64,000 bases of DNA, from contig JBCAZH010000002.1 in the NCBI GenBank assembly GCA_038533155.1, forward strand, positions 62,001-126,000. The letters are read 5' to 3'. The translations under genes were made by a program, and so were the position numbers. The stretch comes from CALBPI01 sp038533155 (GTDB lineage Bacteria; Pseudomonadota; Gammaproteobacteria; Steroidobacterales; Woeseiaceae). This document shows, in pieces, positions 31,155-40,414 of this stretch (position 1 is the first letter of the stretch; every line of letters starts with the position of its first letter). The notes under the pieces were generated by a model. That model searched no databases. It worked only from the letters and a program-made list of their open reading frames with translations, and was not told the DNA's origin.

Positions 31155-34100
31155 CTATCCTGTCCCTTCGTTGACCAGTGTCGCGATCTCGTTGACTGCG
31201 ACGGTCAGTGAGGCAAAGTCATCGCTGCCCATCTCTTGCATTTGCGTTAGCAAATCCGCGACACGATCAAATCGCGCCGAATTGGTTGCGATCAATTTAC
31301 GAATGCCTGACTCGGGGTCGCGACATTTATTGACCGTGAACACTTGCCCTGCCAAAGCTCTCTGCGTACCCATTGCGCGCTCTCGGAGTGTACCGCGGGC
31401 GCGCGCTTCCCAGATGCCTTGCACTGGCAGTCGGTCGATAGCGCTGCGTATCCAGTCAATCGACAGCTGCTCGCCAATCGCGAAGTAGGTCTGCGCCATG
31501 CCGCTTGTGCTACAGCCAGTCTCTGTCGCAATTCTTACCGACTCTAACGCGTCGGTTACGTAGCCGAGTGCGCTGACTTTCTTTGCGAGGCGTTCCGGGA
31601 CGCCCATGCGCAAATGTTGCTTCACATTCCGCGACAATTTGGTTCGCTCTGACTTGCTCATTAGATCCGGCAGCGAGCGCAGAATCGACTGTACCGGTTC
31701 CGACATCAAACCAATCTGTTCGTCGACATCAATCGCACTCGCGCAGTTTCGGAGAATCCAATAACACGCATGGCGGAGCTTCCGAGCCACCTCATACATC
31801 ATTGAGTATTGAATATTGGTCGGGATGCGCGTGTCCAGGCGCTCGATATCGGCCCAAATTTGTCGCGCGTCTGTCATGTCGCGCGCAATCACGTAGCTCT
31901 GCGCGACGTTCTCTATCGTACTGCCGGTTTCCTGCTGTGCTCGAATGGCGAAGGCGGGCCCCATTCGGTTGACCAAGCTGTTGGTCAACAACGTTGTAAC
32001 GATCTCCCTCGCTAAACGGTGTTGCGGCATAAAATCGCCGTACGAGGTCTGCAGCGGCGTTGGAAAATAGTGCGTGAGTTCCTCGCTCTCGTGCGAGCCA
32101 AGGTCCAGACTGCTGGCACTCAACTGACCGTATAGATCAAGTTTCGCGTAACTCAACAACACAGAGAGTTCGGGACGCGTGAAGCCGCGCTCATCGCGCG
32201 CGCGAGCGTCTAGTGTCTCGTCGTCTGGCAGACCCTCCAATCGACGATTCAACAGACCGCGCTTTTGCAGCGCTTGGATGATTGACCGATGCTCACTCAG
32301 GCGTTCCGCCGCTCGTGCTTCCATCATGCTGATGGCCTGCGTTTGCAGATAGTTGTTGCGCAGAACCAGGGCCGCCACTTCATCCGTCATTTTGGCGAGC
32401 AAATGGTTTCGACGCGTTGCGGGTAGGCTCTTCGACTCTGCAACTCGTGCCAACAGAATCTTGATGTTGACCTCGCGGTCCGAGCTGTCGACGCCAGCAG
32501 AATTGTCAATAAAGTCGGTATTGATGCGCCCGCCGTGTTGGGAATACTCGACCCGTGCCAATTGAGTGAGACCCAAGTTGCCGCCTTCACCAACGACTTT
32601 GCAGCGCAGCTCCGTGGCGTCAACACGCACACTATCATTCTGCCGGTCGCCGGCATCGGCGTGAGATTCGAAACTCGCTTTGACATAGGTGCCAATGCCG
32701 CCATTCCAAAGCAGATCTACGCGCATGCGCAAAATGGCTTGGATAACCTCGAGTGGGGACGGGTGTGGTTCACTCAAGTCCAGCAATTTTCGGGCAGGCT
32801 CGGACAAGGCAATCGACTTGACGTTTCGATCAAACACGCCACCGCCTTCGGACAGCAACGAAGTGTCGTAGTCGTTCCAGCCTGAACGGGGCAAATCAAA
32901 CAACCGCTGGCGCTCTGCAAAGCTCGTGTCAATGTCAGGGTCAGGGTCGATGAAGATGTGACGGTGATTGAACGCCGCTTGCAGTCTAATGGTGGGCGAG
33001 AGGAGCATTCCGTTGCCGAATACGTCCCCCGACATATCGCCAATTGCCGCAACCGTGAACGGATCGGTCTGGGTGTCGGTGCCTATCTCACGGAAATGCC
33101 GCTTAACAGCCTCCCACGCGCCGCGCGCCGTGATTGCCATCTTCTTGTGGTCGTAGCCGGCGCTACCGCCAGAAGCAAACGCATCGCCGAGCCAGAACCC
33201 ATGTTCGACCGCGATACCGTTCGCAATGTCAGAGAACGTGGCGGTGCCTTTGTCTGCGGCGACGACTAGATAAGGGTCCGGATCGTCATACCTGACAACG
33301 CGGTCCGGTGTGACAGTTTCTCCATCGATCAGGTTGTCTGTCACCGAGAGTAAGGCGCGAATAAAGATGGAGTAACAAGCAATGGCCTCATCAAGAATTG
33401 CGTTCCGGTCTCCATCCGGTAGTTGTTTTGGATAGAAACCACCCTTGGCGCCGGTTGGCACGATCACCGTGTTTTTTACCGTTTGCGCTTTCATCAAGCC
33501 CAACACTTCAGTGCGGAAGTCATCTCGCCGATCAGACCACCGCAATCCACCGCGAGCTACGCTGCCCGCCCGTAGGTGGACTCCTGCGACGCGCGGGGAG
33601 TACACGAAGATTTCGTGTGCCGGTCGTGGTAGTGGCGCCTCATCGATGCGCGCAGTGTCGATCTTAAAGGCGAAAGCCTGTTCATAAAGATCGATTGTGC
33701 CTGTGTAAACGTTGGTCCGTTGCGTTGCGCGCATGGCACTGAACAGCGCGCGTAGGGCGCGATCCGCATCGAGACTCACGGCTTCAGCGATACCGGCGCG
33801 AATCTTCTTCTCGATGTCGCGGACCGTACGCTGGGTTCGGCGTCGGTCTGGGTTGAATCGAGCGTCGAACCAACTGAGCGTCAATCCGACAACATCGGCG
33901 TACTCTGCAAAAATTTCTTCGAGATAGCGCTGCCGAAAGGGAAGGCCAATCTGTAACAGGTAGGTCGCGTAAGAGCGCAGGACATTCAGGCGCGCATTGT
34001 CCAGGCCTGCGAGCGCGATCAGAAGGTTGTATCGGTCTCGTTCGACCGAACCAACGAGCTGACCATGAAAACTCAGTATGAGATTGTCTTTGGCGCGTCG

Positions 34101-35975
34101 CAGCTGTTGTTTCGACGTCTGCGTCGTCGGCTGGAGTTCAAAGTCTTGCAGCCAAGCTCGGCGGGCCGCGAGTCTCAGTTGGTAAGGACGTTCTGTAAGA
34201 ACACGCATCCCGAGGTTCTCTAAGAGAGGTAGTGCATCCGACAACGCCAACTGCTGGTCGAAGCGCAGCACTACGAATCGGAGCGATCCATCCGGCCTCA
34301 CTTCGAGTTGATAGTTGTCTTCCTCTTGCGGGCTCGAACCAAGTTGGCGTTCGACGAAGGCGAGGTCATTGACCGCCTGCTCGATTGTGGCGTCTTCCTC
34401 ATAGGCCAATGGGAATATCTTGCCGTATTGGTCGAACGTCTCGGCGCCGTTTTCTTCCCCGAATCGGTCGATCAAAGCGTCGCGCAATTTGTCGCGCCAT
34501 GTCACCACAGCCTCGGCGATGCGCTGCTCAATTTGCCTCAATGACACCTTGTTCGCTGCGCGGCTATCCGCATAGACCAGCAGATGTACCCGCGCGAGCG
34601 CGGAGTCGGACAGTTGCACATGAGACTCGACCGTGTCGCCTTGCAGTGCATCTCTCAATATTGATTCGGTGCGTTCACGAACCTCCGTGTTGTACTTCTC
34701 GCGTGGGATGAACACGAGACACGAGTAGAATCTGCGGAACGTGTCACGGCGCATGAAAAGTTTGACGCGCCGTCGCTCTTGCAGATTGAGTACACCGGTT
34801 GTGGTTCGAGCAAGATCGGCGACGCTGGCTTGAAACAATTCGTCGCGCGGGTAGTTGTTCAAGATGTGAATGAGCGCCTTGCCGCGATGGCCAGTTGGGT
34901 CGAGACCGGCCCGCTCAAGAATCTCGGCGATCTTCTCTCTCACCAACGGGATTTGACCAACCGGCTCACTATAGGTCTGCGAGGTGAACAAACCGATAAA
35001 CCGGTGTTCGCCGACAGCATTGCCGTCTTTATCGAACGCTTTGATGCCGATGTAGTCGAGGTAGCTTGGGCGATGAACCGTCGAGCGGGAATTCGCTTTG
35101 GTAATGAGCAGTAATTCGCTCGATCTGCGATAACGTTGCATCGCTGGCGACAGTGCGTGAGTGCTACCGCGTCGATCGCCGACAGTGTTGAGGCCGAGCG
35201 CAGACCCGCGGATCGGCGATAAAGTCAGCGCGCCTTTTTTCTTCGTGAGGCGGTATTGGCGGTAGCCGAGAAACGTGAAGCGCTCAGCGGCCAGCCAGCG
35301 CAGTAGTTCGAGGCTTTCGCGTTTGCGATCTGGGTCCGCTTGATCCTGTGCCTCGATATGTTCGATCACCGCTTGCATGCGGTCTTTCATCGGTTGCCAG
35401 TCACGTACCGCAGCGCGCACATCCGTCAGCGTTTTCTCAAGTTCGGCGTTCAAATGGCGAAGTCGTTCTGGGCGCGACTCTCGGCGAATCTCGAGTCGAA
35501 TGAAAGAGTCGACAGTGCCTTGCTTGGCACTCCGAGGTTTGATGTCCTTCAGGCGCCCACTTGGCGTGCGGATGCACCGAATCAACGGGTGAACAGTGAG
35601 GCGGATCGACGCTCCCTCTCGGTCCAACGTCATGCTCAGCGAGTCGACAAGGAACGGCATATTGTCATGCACCAACTCCACGATCGTGTTCGGGCTTTCC
35701 CAGCCATCACGCTTGAGCGTTGGGTTGTAGACTCGCAGTTTGTGCTCGCCCGGTTTGCGCGTTCGCCCCTGCTTCGCATGAGCGAGTGCGGCCGAGGCGA
35801 GGTCTTCAACTGAAAATGCTGTGACATCGTCAAGACTGAGATTTCGGTAGTACTCGCCGATGAATCGTCGCAATACTCTGCGATCAGCGAATGGTGTCGA
35901 CTCTGGAACGGCTGATGTGATCTGGCTCAGCAGCTCCTCATGACGGTCCCCGCGCCGTCGGTCCTTTCTCGGCAT
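31155..35975 (-). CDS. NAD-specific glutamate dehydrogenase, large (180 kDa) type
   Basis: A 1606-residue enzyme of the giant L_180 class, which catabolises glutamate to 2-oxoglutarate and ammonia with NAD. A long N-terminal ACT-like regulatory region (about 1-700) precedes the catalytic core. The core is recognisable by RGGLRWSDRRDDFRTEVLGL, VPTGAKGGFYPKQL (substrate lysine), DKGTATFSDIAN, SGGSAGYDHKKMAITARGAW and IGDMSGDVFGNGML. A helical C-terminal domain follows. The ATG is chosen among three because CGGAGG stands six bases before it. It is divergent from kynA and has a TATAAT upstream. The large class is often controlled allosterically by amino acids; sequence alone does not show which. 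Confidence 0.95.
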   Translation of the reverse strand: MPRKDRRRGDRHEELLSQITSAVPESTPFADRRVLRRFIGEYYRNLSLDDVTAFSVEDLASAALAHAKQGRTRKPGEHKLRVYNPTLKRDGWESPNTIVELVHDNMPFLVDSLSMTLDREGASIRLTVHPLIRCIRTPSGRLKDIKPRSAKQGTVDSFIRLEIRRESRPERLRHLNAELEKTLTDVRAAVRDWQPMKDRMQAVIEHIEAQDQADPDRKRESLELLRWLAAERFTFLGYRQYRLTKKKGALTLSPIRGSALGLNTVGDRRGSTHALSPAMQRYRRSSELLLITKANSRSTVHRPSYLDYIGIKAFDKDGNAVGEHRFIGLFTSQTYSEPVGQIPLVREKIAEILERAGLDPTGHRGKALIHILNNYPRDELFQASVADLARTTTGVLNLQERRRVKLFMRRDTFRRFYSCLVFIPREKYNTEVRERTESILRDALQGDTVESHVQLSDSALARVHLLVYADSRAANKVSLRQIEQRIAEAVVTWRDKLRDALIDRFGEENGAETFDQYGKIFPLAYEEDATIEQAVNDLAFVERQLGSSPQEEDNYQLEVRPDGSLRFVVLRFDQQLALSDALPLLENLGMRVLTERPYQLRLAARRAWLQDFELQPTTQTSKQQLRRAKDNLILSFHGQLVGSVERDRYNLLIALAGLDNARLNVLRSYATYLLQIGLPFRQRYLEEIFAEYADVVGLTLSWFDARFNPDRRRTQRTVRDIEKKIRAGIAEAVSLDADRALRALFSAMRATQRTNVYTGTIDLYEQAFAFKIDTARIDEAPLPRPAHEIFVYSPRVAGVHLRAGSVARGGLRWSDRRDDFRTEVLGLMKAQTVKNTVIVPTGAKGGFYPKQLPDGDRNAILDEAIACYSIFIRALLSVTDNLIDGETVTPDRVVRYDDPDPYLVVAADKGTATFSDIANGIAVEHGFWLGDAFASGGSAGYDHKKMAITARGAWEAVKRHFREIGTDTQTDPFTVAAIGDMSGDVFGNGMLLSPTIRLQAAFNHRHIFIDPDPDIDTSFAERQRLFDLPRSGWNDYDTSLLSEGGGVFDRNVKSIALSEPARKLLDLSEPHPSPLEVIQAILRMRVDLLWNGGIGTYVKASFESHADAGDRQNDSVRVDATELRCKVVGEGGNLGLTQLARVEYSQHGGRINTDFIDNSAGVDSSDREVNIKILLARVAESKSLPATRRNHLLAKMTDEVAALVLRNNYLQTQAISMMEARAAERLSEHRSIIQALQKRGLLNRRLEGLPDDETLDARARDERGFTRPELSVLLSYAKLDLYGQLSASSLDLGSHESEELTHYFPTPLQTSYGDFMPQHRLAREIVTTLLTNSLVNRMGPAFAIRAQQETGSTIENVAQSYVIARDMTDARQIWADIERLDTRIPTNIQYSMMYEVARKLRHACYWILRNCASAIDVDEQIGLMSEPVQSILRSLPDLMSKSERTKLSRNVKQHLRMGVPERLAKKVSALGYVTDALESVRIATETGCSTSGMAQTYFAIGEQLSIDWIRSAIDRLPVQGIWEARARGTLRERAMGTQRALAGQVFTVNKCRDPESGIRKLIATNSARFDRVADLLTQMQEMGSDDFASLTVAVNEIATLVNEGTG

Positions 35976-36023
35976 TGCCATCCTCCGGGCACCCAATGTG
36001 CGGCCCGCCCCGTGTCGCGCCGG

Positions 36024-36029
36024 ATTATA
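36024..36029 (-). promoter_or_regulatory. Candidate -10 box of the glutamate dehydrogenase gene
   Basis: TATAAT on the minus strand, in the context GGTATAATCC that also occurs before moaA. It is about 49 bases upstream of the chosen ATG. No consensus -35 is visible. Confidence 0.5.
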
Positions 36030-36116
36030 CCCTACGGATGCGACAGGTGAGACTTGTTCGGTGCCGTCTTTGCTTTACCATTTGCGGTTGCCGCGATCTC
36101 AGTTAGGAGGGCGACC

Positions 36117-36983
36117 GTGACGCAGCGTGAAATGGAACGCGGGATCCACACCGACCTGTCTCGACGAGAGAACTATTCAGCATATCTTCAACTCGAGCAG
36201 CTTCTCAGTAGCCAAACACCACTGAGTGACCCGGCGCATCACGATGAGATGCTCTTTATCGTGCAACACCAGGTGGCCGAGCTGTGGATGAAGCTCCTAA
36301 TCCACGAGTTTGAAGCGGCGATGGACTTCATGCGCCAGGGTCGCTTAAAGCGTGCGTCGAAGTGCCTGGCCCGTGCCAAGAAGGTACAGCAACAACTGCA
36401 CAACCAGTGGGGCGTACTGGACACATTGACGCCGAGCGAATACGCCGAGTTTCGGCATGTGTTCGGTAACGCATCGGGGTTTCAATCTCCGCAGTACCGG
36501 ATGCTGGAAATTTTGCTTGGCGTGCGGAACCGGAAAATGCTGAAAGTCTATGAACATCGACCGGAATGGCACGCGCGACTGAGTGAGGCGTTGGATCGGC
36601 CAGGGGTGTTTGACGAGTTCTTATCGTGGCTCGCACGATGCGGACATAGTGTCCCGGAATCTGTGTTGGATCGGGACTTTTCAGAGCCGCGAGGCGTGGA
36701 CGATGGGGTCGTCCGTGTTTTGTTGCGCATCTACCGAAATACACGCGAACACTGGGACGCATACGAAGTGTGCGAGACACTCGTCGACATCGCCAACAAT
36801 TTTCAGTTTTGGCGTTTTCGCCACTTGAAGACGGTGGAACGGATCATTGGTCACCGCCCCGGCAGTGGCGGCTCGTCTGGTGTGTCGTTCCTGCGCAGGG
36901 CGTTAGATCAGGAGTTTTTCGAGGAGCTGATCGCGGTGCGCACCGCGTTGCATGCCGATTCGCTGTCGTCTCCGACGAACTAG
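36117..36983 (+). CDS. kynA: Tryptophan 2,3-dioxygenase
   Basis: A 288-residue heme dioxygenase opening the indole ring of tryptophan to N-formylkynurenine. HHDEMLFIVQHQVAELWMKL includes the distal His51, and FRHLKTVERIIGH contains the proximal heme-ligand histidine. GSGGSSGVSFLRRAL is the C-terminal signature. GTG is taken as start because AGGAGG lies six bases upstream and the product length matches relatives. No kynureninase or formamidase is adjacent. The stop is shared (CTAG) with a convergent MarR-type gene that may regulate it. Confidence 0.94.
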   Translation: MTQREMERGIHTDLSRRENYSAYLQLEQLLSSQTPLSDPAHHDEMLFIVQHQVAELWMKLLIHEFEAAMDFMRQGRLKRASKCLARAKKVQQQLHNQWGVLDTLTPSEYAEFRHVFGNASGFQSPQYRMLEILLGVRNRKMLKVYEHRPEWHARLSEALDRPGVFDEFLSWLARCGHSVPESVLDRDFSEPRGVDDGVVRVLLRIYRNTREHWDAYEVCETLVDIANNFQFWRFRHLKTVERIIGHRPGSGGSSGVSFLRRALDQEFFEELIAVRTALHADSLSSPTN

Positions 36984-37453
36984 ACTTCTGGCGCGCCGAG
37001 CATGCGCATGCGTGCGAGCATACGATCAAGCAACAAGTTGAGCGTTTCGATTTCTTCGGTCGTGAAGCCCTCGAGCAGATCCGCCTCGAGTTTTAGCGCC
37101 ATCGGAACGACCATCTCGTAAACTTCGCGCCCATCCGCCGACAGGTTCAAAATGGACCGCCGCTTATCCTGGTCGGCAAACTCGCGCGTGATTCTTCCTT
37201 GTTTTAGGAGTTTGGCAACCGCGCGGGAAACCGCGACCTTGTCCATCAACGTCCGCGCGGCCACTTGTGCTGCAGACAATCCAGGACTGCGTGCGACAAC
37301 GGCCATAACGCGCCATTCGGGGATCGACAGATTGAATCGGCGATCGTACGCGGATGCGATCGTTCCGCTGACCGTATTCGACAGTATCGACAGCCGGTAG
37401 GGAAGAAAATCCTCTAGAGCCAGTGCGGGCCGATTCGACGGTGATTCCGTCAT
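36980..37453 (-). CDS. MarR-family transcriptional regulator
   Basis: A 157-residue winged-helix regulator. IPEWRVMAVVARSPGLSAAQVAARTLMDK forms the helix-turn-helix entry, SRAVAKLLKQGRI is the recognition helix and DQDKRRSILNLSADG is the wing. Flanking helices would dimerise. GGAGG stands seven bases before the ATG. It follows zapE on the same strand after 61 bases and is tail to tail with kynA. Its ligand and targets cannot be read, but aromatic amino-acid catabolites are plausible. Confidence 0.88.
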   Translation of the reverse strand: MTESPSNRPALALEDFLPYRLSILSNTVSGTIASAYDRRFNLSIPEWRVMAVVARSPGLSAAQVAARTLMDKVAVSRAVAKLLKQGRITREFADQDKRRSILNLSADGREVYEMVVPMALKLEADLLEGFTTEEIETLNLLLDRMLARMRMLGAPEV

Positions 37454-37514
37454 AGCGTGTCCTCCATTCGTTCCGCTGCCATCGTACCGTGTCGTTCGGT
37501 GTCTGCCCAGTCGA

Positions 37515-38591
37515 TTAAGGTCGGTGCGGGGCGGCGTGATATTCGCGCGACTGCATCTGCGTCAATCGGCTCGCCGTACGCTGAAATTCGAACGCGAGTT
37601 TGTCGCCTGCATAGAGTTCGTTGATCGGTGCGGCCGCGCTGATTAGGAGGTTAACCTGTCGGTCGTAGAACTCGTCGACCAAGTTGATGAAACGCCGCGC
37701 CGCGTTGTCATCCTCGGTCCTGAGCATCGGCACGCAACTCAAGATGATGGTGTGATGCCGCTTGGCGAGCGAAATGTAATCCAGTTGACTGCGCGCGGTT
37801 TGGCAGAGCGCTTGGAAACTGAACCAGGCCAGAGCCGGCGCTCGGCCCTCGGTTTCGATCTGCCGACCGAGCACTTCGATGGATTGTTCCGAGAGCGATG
37901 CCCCGCTGGTCAGCGCCGTGAACCGCTCTTTGGCCCAGTCTCGGCATGCATCTTCACTCACAAAATAGGTATCGCCGGCCCCCAGCACCTCGAGGCGGTA
38001 GTCGTGGCCGCCAACAAGCTCCAAGACCTCGCAATTTTCGTTTAGCAAGGCAATCGCAGGAAGGAATCTGGCGCGCTGCAAACCGTCCTTGTACAAGCCA
38101 TCTGGAGGAACGTTCGATGTAGTGATGAGGCATACGCCTAGGTCGAATAAATGCTCAAACAGTCGCCCAAGAATCATCGCATCCCCAATGTCGTTGACAT
38201 GCATTTCATCGAGGCAAAGCACGGAAGACTCGGCGGTGAGTTTGTCGGCGACGGCTTTGAGTGGATCCGACTGGTGTTTGAGCGCGGCTAACGCATCATG
38301 CACGTCCGACATAAATCGGTGAAAATGCTTCCGCTGAACGTGCTCCGTCGATAACGACGCGGCAAACAAGTCCATTAGAAACGTCTTGCCGCGGCCGACG
38401 CTGCCCCAGATGTACAACCCTCGGATATGGCTGCGCTTCTCCCAGAAACGCCAACCGGTCGGTTTCTGTGACGCCACCGCTGCGCCGATCGCGTCCAGTG
38501 CCTGGATGACGCGCAGCTGCGCCGGGTCTTCGGTCCAGCTGTTGGCCTGTAAAGCGTTTTGGTAACGCTGCAGCGTGGTCAAGTTGTCCAT
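37515..38591 (-). CDS. zapE: Cell-division ATPase ZapE (AFG1 family)
   Basis: A 358-residue AFG1-like AAA ATPase. The Walker A motif is WGSVGRGKTFLMDLF, Walker B is VLCLDEMHVNDI, sensor 1 is TTSNVPPDGLY, and RRFINLVDEFYDRQVNL is the C-terminal family signature. In E. coli ZapE binds FtsZ and affects division under stress. The start used matches family length; the open frame continues for 252 codons antisense to the ETF-QO gene and is not coding there. Divergent from ETF-QO. Confidence 0.92.
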   Translation of the reverse strand: MDNLTTLQRYQNALQANSWTEDPAQLRVIQALDAIGAAVASQKPTGWRFWEKRSHIRGLYIWGSVGRGKTFLMDLFAASLSTEHVQRKHFHRFMSDVHDALAALKHQSDPLKAVADKLTAESSVLCLDEMHVNDIGDAMILGRLFEHLFDLGVCLITTSNVPPDGLYKDGLQRARFLPAIALLNENCEVLELVGGHDYRLEVLGAGDTYFVSEDACRDWAKERFTALTSGASLSEQSIEVLGRQIETEGRAPALAWFSFQALCQTARSQLDYISLAKRHHTIILSCVPMLRTEDDNAARRFINLVDEFYDRQVNLLISAAAPINELYAGDKLAFEFQRTASRLTQMQSREYHAAPHRP

Positions 38592-38663
38592 GGTCTGTCT
38601 GTGTTCGTCGGGGTATCCGCTCGCGATGACGGTCGCATGGGGCGCCCGCGCACAGCGCCCGAA

Positions 38664-38672
38664 TGGTAACAT
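38664..38672 (+). promoter_or_regulatory. Extended -10 promoter of the ETF-QO gene
   Basis: TGG-TAACAT fits an extended -10 element and is followed by a GC-rich discriminator (CGCTCCCGCC). It lies 36 bases before the ATG. Confidence 0.4.
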
Positions 38673-38708
38673 CGCTCCCGCCCAAGAATTTAGGAGTGTG
38701 AAGCGTCC

Positions 38709-40364
38709 ATGACAACCGAACGTGAATCCATGGAGTTTGATGTAGTCGTCGTCGGAGGGGGCCCCGCGGGACTCGCCGCCGCAATCCAGGTTCAGCGCCG
38801 CGCCAACGAAGCCGGTGAGGAGCTGTCGGTTGTGGTTGTGGAGAAAGGTGCTGAGTTCGGCGCACACATTCTGTCCGGCAACGTGTTTGAGCCACGCGGA
38901 TTGTCCGAGTTGTTCCCCGATTGGAAAGAACGAGGAGCCCCTGTCAAGACAGCCGTTACGCGGGACGACGTGTACTACATGACGAGTGAGGATAAGGCGA
39001 CACGCGTGCCGAATTTGTTCGTACCTCGTTCGTTGCACAACGAAGGTAACTACGTCATCAGCCTTGGCAGGCTTGTCGGATGGATGGCGGAACAGGCCGA
39101 GGAGCTGGGCGTGAATCTTTTTCCGGGTTACGCGGCTGCTGAGGTTTTGTATGACGACGATGGCCATGTGCGTGGTGTCGCCACGGGTGACATGGGTGTT
39201 GCCAGAGATGGCAGCGAAAAGCCTAGCCATGAGCCCGGCTATGAGCTGATCGGGCGCCAGACGATTTTTGCGGAAGGTTGTCGAGGCAGTTTGGGTAAAG
39301 AGCTGATCGGTCGATTCAATCTGGACGACGCCTCGGACCCGCAACACTACGGTATCGGGCTAAAGGAAGTCTGGGAGATCGATCCAGACAAACATGAGCC
39401 GGGTGTTGTGGTGCACACGCTCGGTTGGCCGCTGCCGAGTGACACAGAAGGTGGCGGGTTCCTCTACCATGCCGATAACAACCAAGTGTATCTCGGCTAC
39501 ATTATCGCACTCGACTACACCAATCCCTATTTGAGTCCGTTTGACGAATTTCAGCGCTGGAAGCAGCACCCAAAGATTCGCCAGTATCTCGAAGGTGGAC
39601 AGCGTATTTCGTATGGCGCCCGCGCGGTCAACAAAGGTGGTTTTCAGAGCTTACCCAAGGTGACGTTTCCCGGCGGGTTGCTGGTCGGCTGTGAAGCTGG
39701 CTACCTAAACAACGCGAAGATTAAGGGATCACACACCGCGATCAAGACAGGCATGTTGGCAGGTGATACGGTATTCGATGCGCTGAGCAACGGGGCGCAA
39801 TGCGACGCCGAACTGGCGCAGTACGAGCAAGCTGTTAATGACTCTTGGGTCATGCAAGAGCTCAAGCAAGCGCGGAATTTTGGTCCTGCTCAGCATAAGT
39901 TTGGACGGTTCCTGGGTTCCGCCTTCATATTCTTGGACCAGAATATTTTTCGCGGTCGCTTGCCGTTGACATTGCGCAATCGAACACCCGATCACGCAGC
40001 GTTGAAACCTGCTGCAGACTGCAAACCAATCGTGTACCCGAAACCGGACGGCAAGATCAGCTTCGACAAGTTGTCTTCGGTGTTCCTATCGAGTACCAAC
40101 CACGAAGAGGATCAACCGGTTCATCTGCAACTTCAAGATGCGCAGATGCCGGTGGCACATCATCTCGCAAAATTCGCCGGACCTTCGCAACGCTACTGTC
40201 CTGCAGGCGTGTACGAGTTTGTGGAAGAGGGTGGAGAGACTCGGTTTCAGATCAATGCGCAAAACTGCGTGCATTGCAAAACCTGTGATATCAAAGATCC
40301 GGCGCAAAACATCCAATGGACGGTGCCCGAAGGCGGCGGAGGGCCGAACTACTCGGGAATGTAG
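38709..40364 (+). CDS. Electron transfer flavoprotein-ubiquinone oxidoreductase
   Basis: A 551-residue inner-membrane-associated enzyme that takes electrons from ETF, reduced by acyl-CoA dehydrogenases, to ubiquinone. The FAD dinucleotide motif is VVVGGGPAGLAAAIQ near the N terminus, with EKGAEFGAHILSG. The C-terminal ferredoxin-like part binds one 4Fe-4S cluster (RYCPAGVYEF and NCVHCKTCDIKDP). Length equals the family norm. It fits the fatty-acid and amino-acid oxidation genes of this window; the ETF subunits themselves are not present here. A strong hairpin follows the stop. Confidence 0.96.
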   Translation: MTTERESMEFDVVVVGGGPAGLAAAIQVQRRANEAGEELSVVVVEKGAEFGAHILSGNVFEPRGLSELFPDWKERGAPVKTAVTRDDVYYMTSEDKATRVPNLFVPRSLHNEGNYVISLGRLVGWMAEQAEELGVNLFPGYAAAEVLYDDDGHVRGVATGDMGVARDGSEKPSHEPGYELIGRQTIFAEGCRGSLGKELIGRFNLDDASDPQHYGIGLKEVWEIDPDKHEPGVVVHTLGWPLPSDTEGGGFLYHADNNQVYLGYIIALDYTNPYLSPFDEFQRWKQHPKIRQYLEGGQRISYGARAVNKGGFQSLPKVTFPGGLLVGCEAGYLNNAKIKGSHTAIKTGMLAGDTVFDALSNGAQCDAELAQYEQAVNDSWVMQELKQARNFGPAQHKFGRFLGSAFIFLDQNIFRGRLPLTLRNRTPDHAALKPAADCKPIVYPKPDGKISFDKLSSVFLSSTNHEEDQPVHLQLQDAQMPVAHHLAKFAGPSQRYCPAGVYEFVEEGGETRFQINAQNCVHCKTCDIKDPAQNIQWTVPEGGGGPNYSGM

Positions 40365-40381
40365 TCCGTCCGAGTACAGCA

Positions 40382-40408
40382 GGCGACGCGCCTTCAAGGC
40401 GCGTCGCC
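40382..40408. terminator. Strong hairpin between convergent ETF-QO and SDR genes
   Basis: A perfect 13-base inverted repeat around a single base (GGCGACGCGCCTT-C-AAGGCGCGTCGCC), giving an 11-bp GC-rich stem with loop TTCAA. On the plus strand it is followed by GTGTCTTTACTT, a weak T-rich tail. It is placed to end transcripts from both sides. Confidence 0.65.
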
Positions 40409-40414
40409 GTGTCT

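Noticed and set aside
35340..35813. 157-codon open frame opposite the glutamate dehydrogenase gene
   Set aside because: A typical high-GC antisense shadow of a coding region conserved on the other strand.
38592..39347. 252-codon upstream extension of the zapE frame
   Set aside because: It is antisense to the well-supported ETF-QO gene, has no ZapE similarity, and the start at 38591 matches family length.
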